Assembly (NCBI GenBank): GCA_027451565.1
Contig: DAIDJC010000192.1
Location: forward strand, 1-6,245
Source of the DNA: Limisphaerales bacterium
Lineage (GTDB): Bacteria > Verrucomicrobiota > Verrucomicrobiia > Limisphaerales > UBA11358
Direction of reading: 5' to 3'
DNA length: 6,245 nt
Shown here: in pieces, positions 6,229 to 6,245 of the stretch
Numbering within the stretch: the stretch's first letter is position 1
How the letters are laid out: each line of letters opens with the position of its first letter
The notes under the pieces: generated by a model
Database searches by the model: none
Told to the model about the DNA's origin: nothing
Seen by the model: the letters and a program-made list of their open reading frames with translations, nothing else
Program-made: the position numbers and the translations under genes

Positions 6229-6245
6229 ATGAAGAACGATTCGCC
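6229..6245 (+). CDS. Possible start of a downstream gene (MKNDS...)
   Basis: An ATG at 6229 begins a frame, Met-Lys-Asn-Asp-Ser, that runs off the window. GGCGGA sits directly against the ATG, too near for a standard ribosome binding site, but the other starts here lack one too. Its position after a terminator suits a new transcription unit. Five residues are far too few to name a product. Confidence 0.3.

Overview
The window carries a complete Tol-Pal cell-envelope operon (tolQ-tolR-tolA/tonB-like-tolB-pal, + strand, about 2136-6078) closed by a strong intrinsic terminator. Divergent from it, on the - strand (about 1977 down to 295), is a large membrane protein with a TMTC-like GT-C glycosyltransferase N-terminal half and TPR repeats behind it. 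The host is a diderm (Gram-negative) bacterium, since it has a Tol-Pal system and an outer-membrane lipoprotein. The TMTC/TPR protein, the TonB-like TolA and the near absence of Shine-Dalgarno sequences would suit Verrucomicrobiota or a related PVC lineage, but that placement is inference, not proof.

Layout. Positions 1 to about 290 are a different kind of DNA: about 74 % G+C by direct count, against about 54 % in the next 300 bases. They read on the + strand as an internal piece of an AsmA-family protein. This piece ends abruptly around 275-300, where it meets, tail to tail, the 3' part of the - strand TMTC/TPR gene. Both genes are cut at this point, which looks like a chimeric join (assembly or cloning artefact) or a recent rearrangement. 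The - strand gene starts at 1977. The 158-base gap at 1978-2135 holds two overlapping back-to-back promoter candidates and a small perfect inverted repeat. tolQ (2136) is followed by tolR, the tolA-position gene and tolB. The two last junctions are ATGA stop/start overlaps, so translation is probably coupled. pal follows after a 64-base gap. A 13-bp perfect hairpin with a T-tract (6108-6147) ends the operon, and a new reading frame may begin at 6229.

How the genes work together. By family knowledge, TolQ and TolR form a proton-driven inner-membrane motor, the TolA/TonB-like protein carries the force across the periplasm, and periplasmic TolB and the peptidoglycan-binding lipoprotein Pal link this to the outer membrane, especially during constriction. 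The main departure from the textbook is the tolA-position protein: it has a TonB-like proline-rich spacer instead of TolA's long Ala/Lys/Glu helix. ybgC and cpoB are not in the operon. I found no CRISPR array, tRNA, rRNA, insertion sequence or evidence of a wholly new system.
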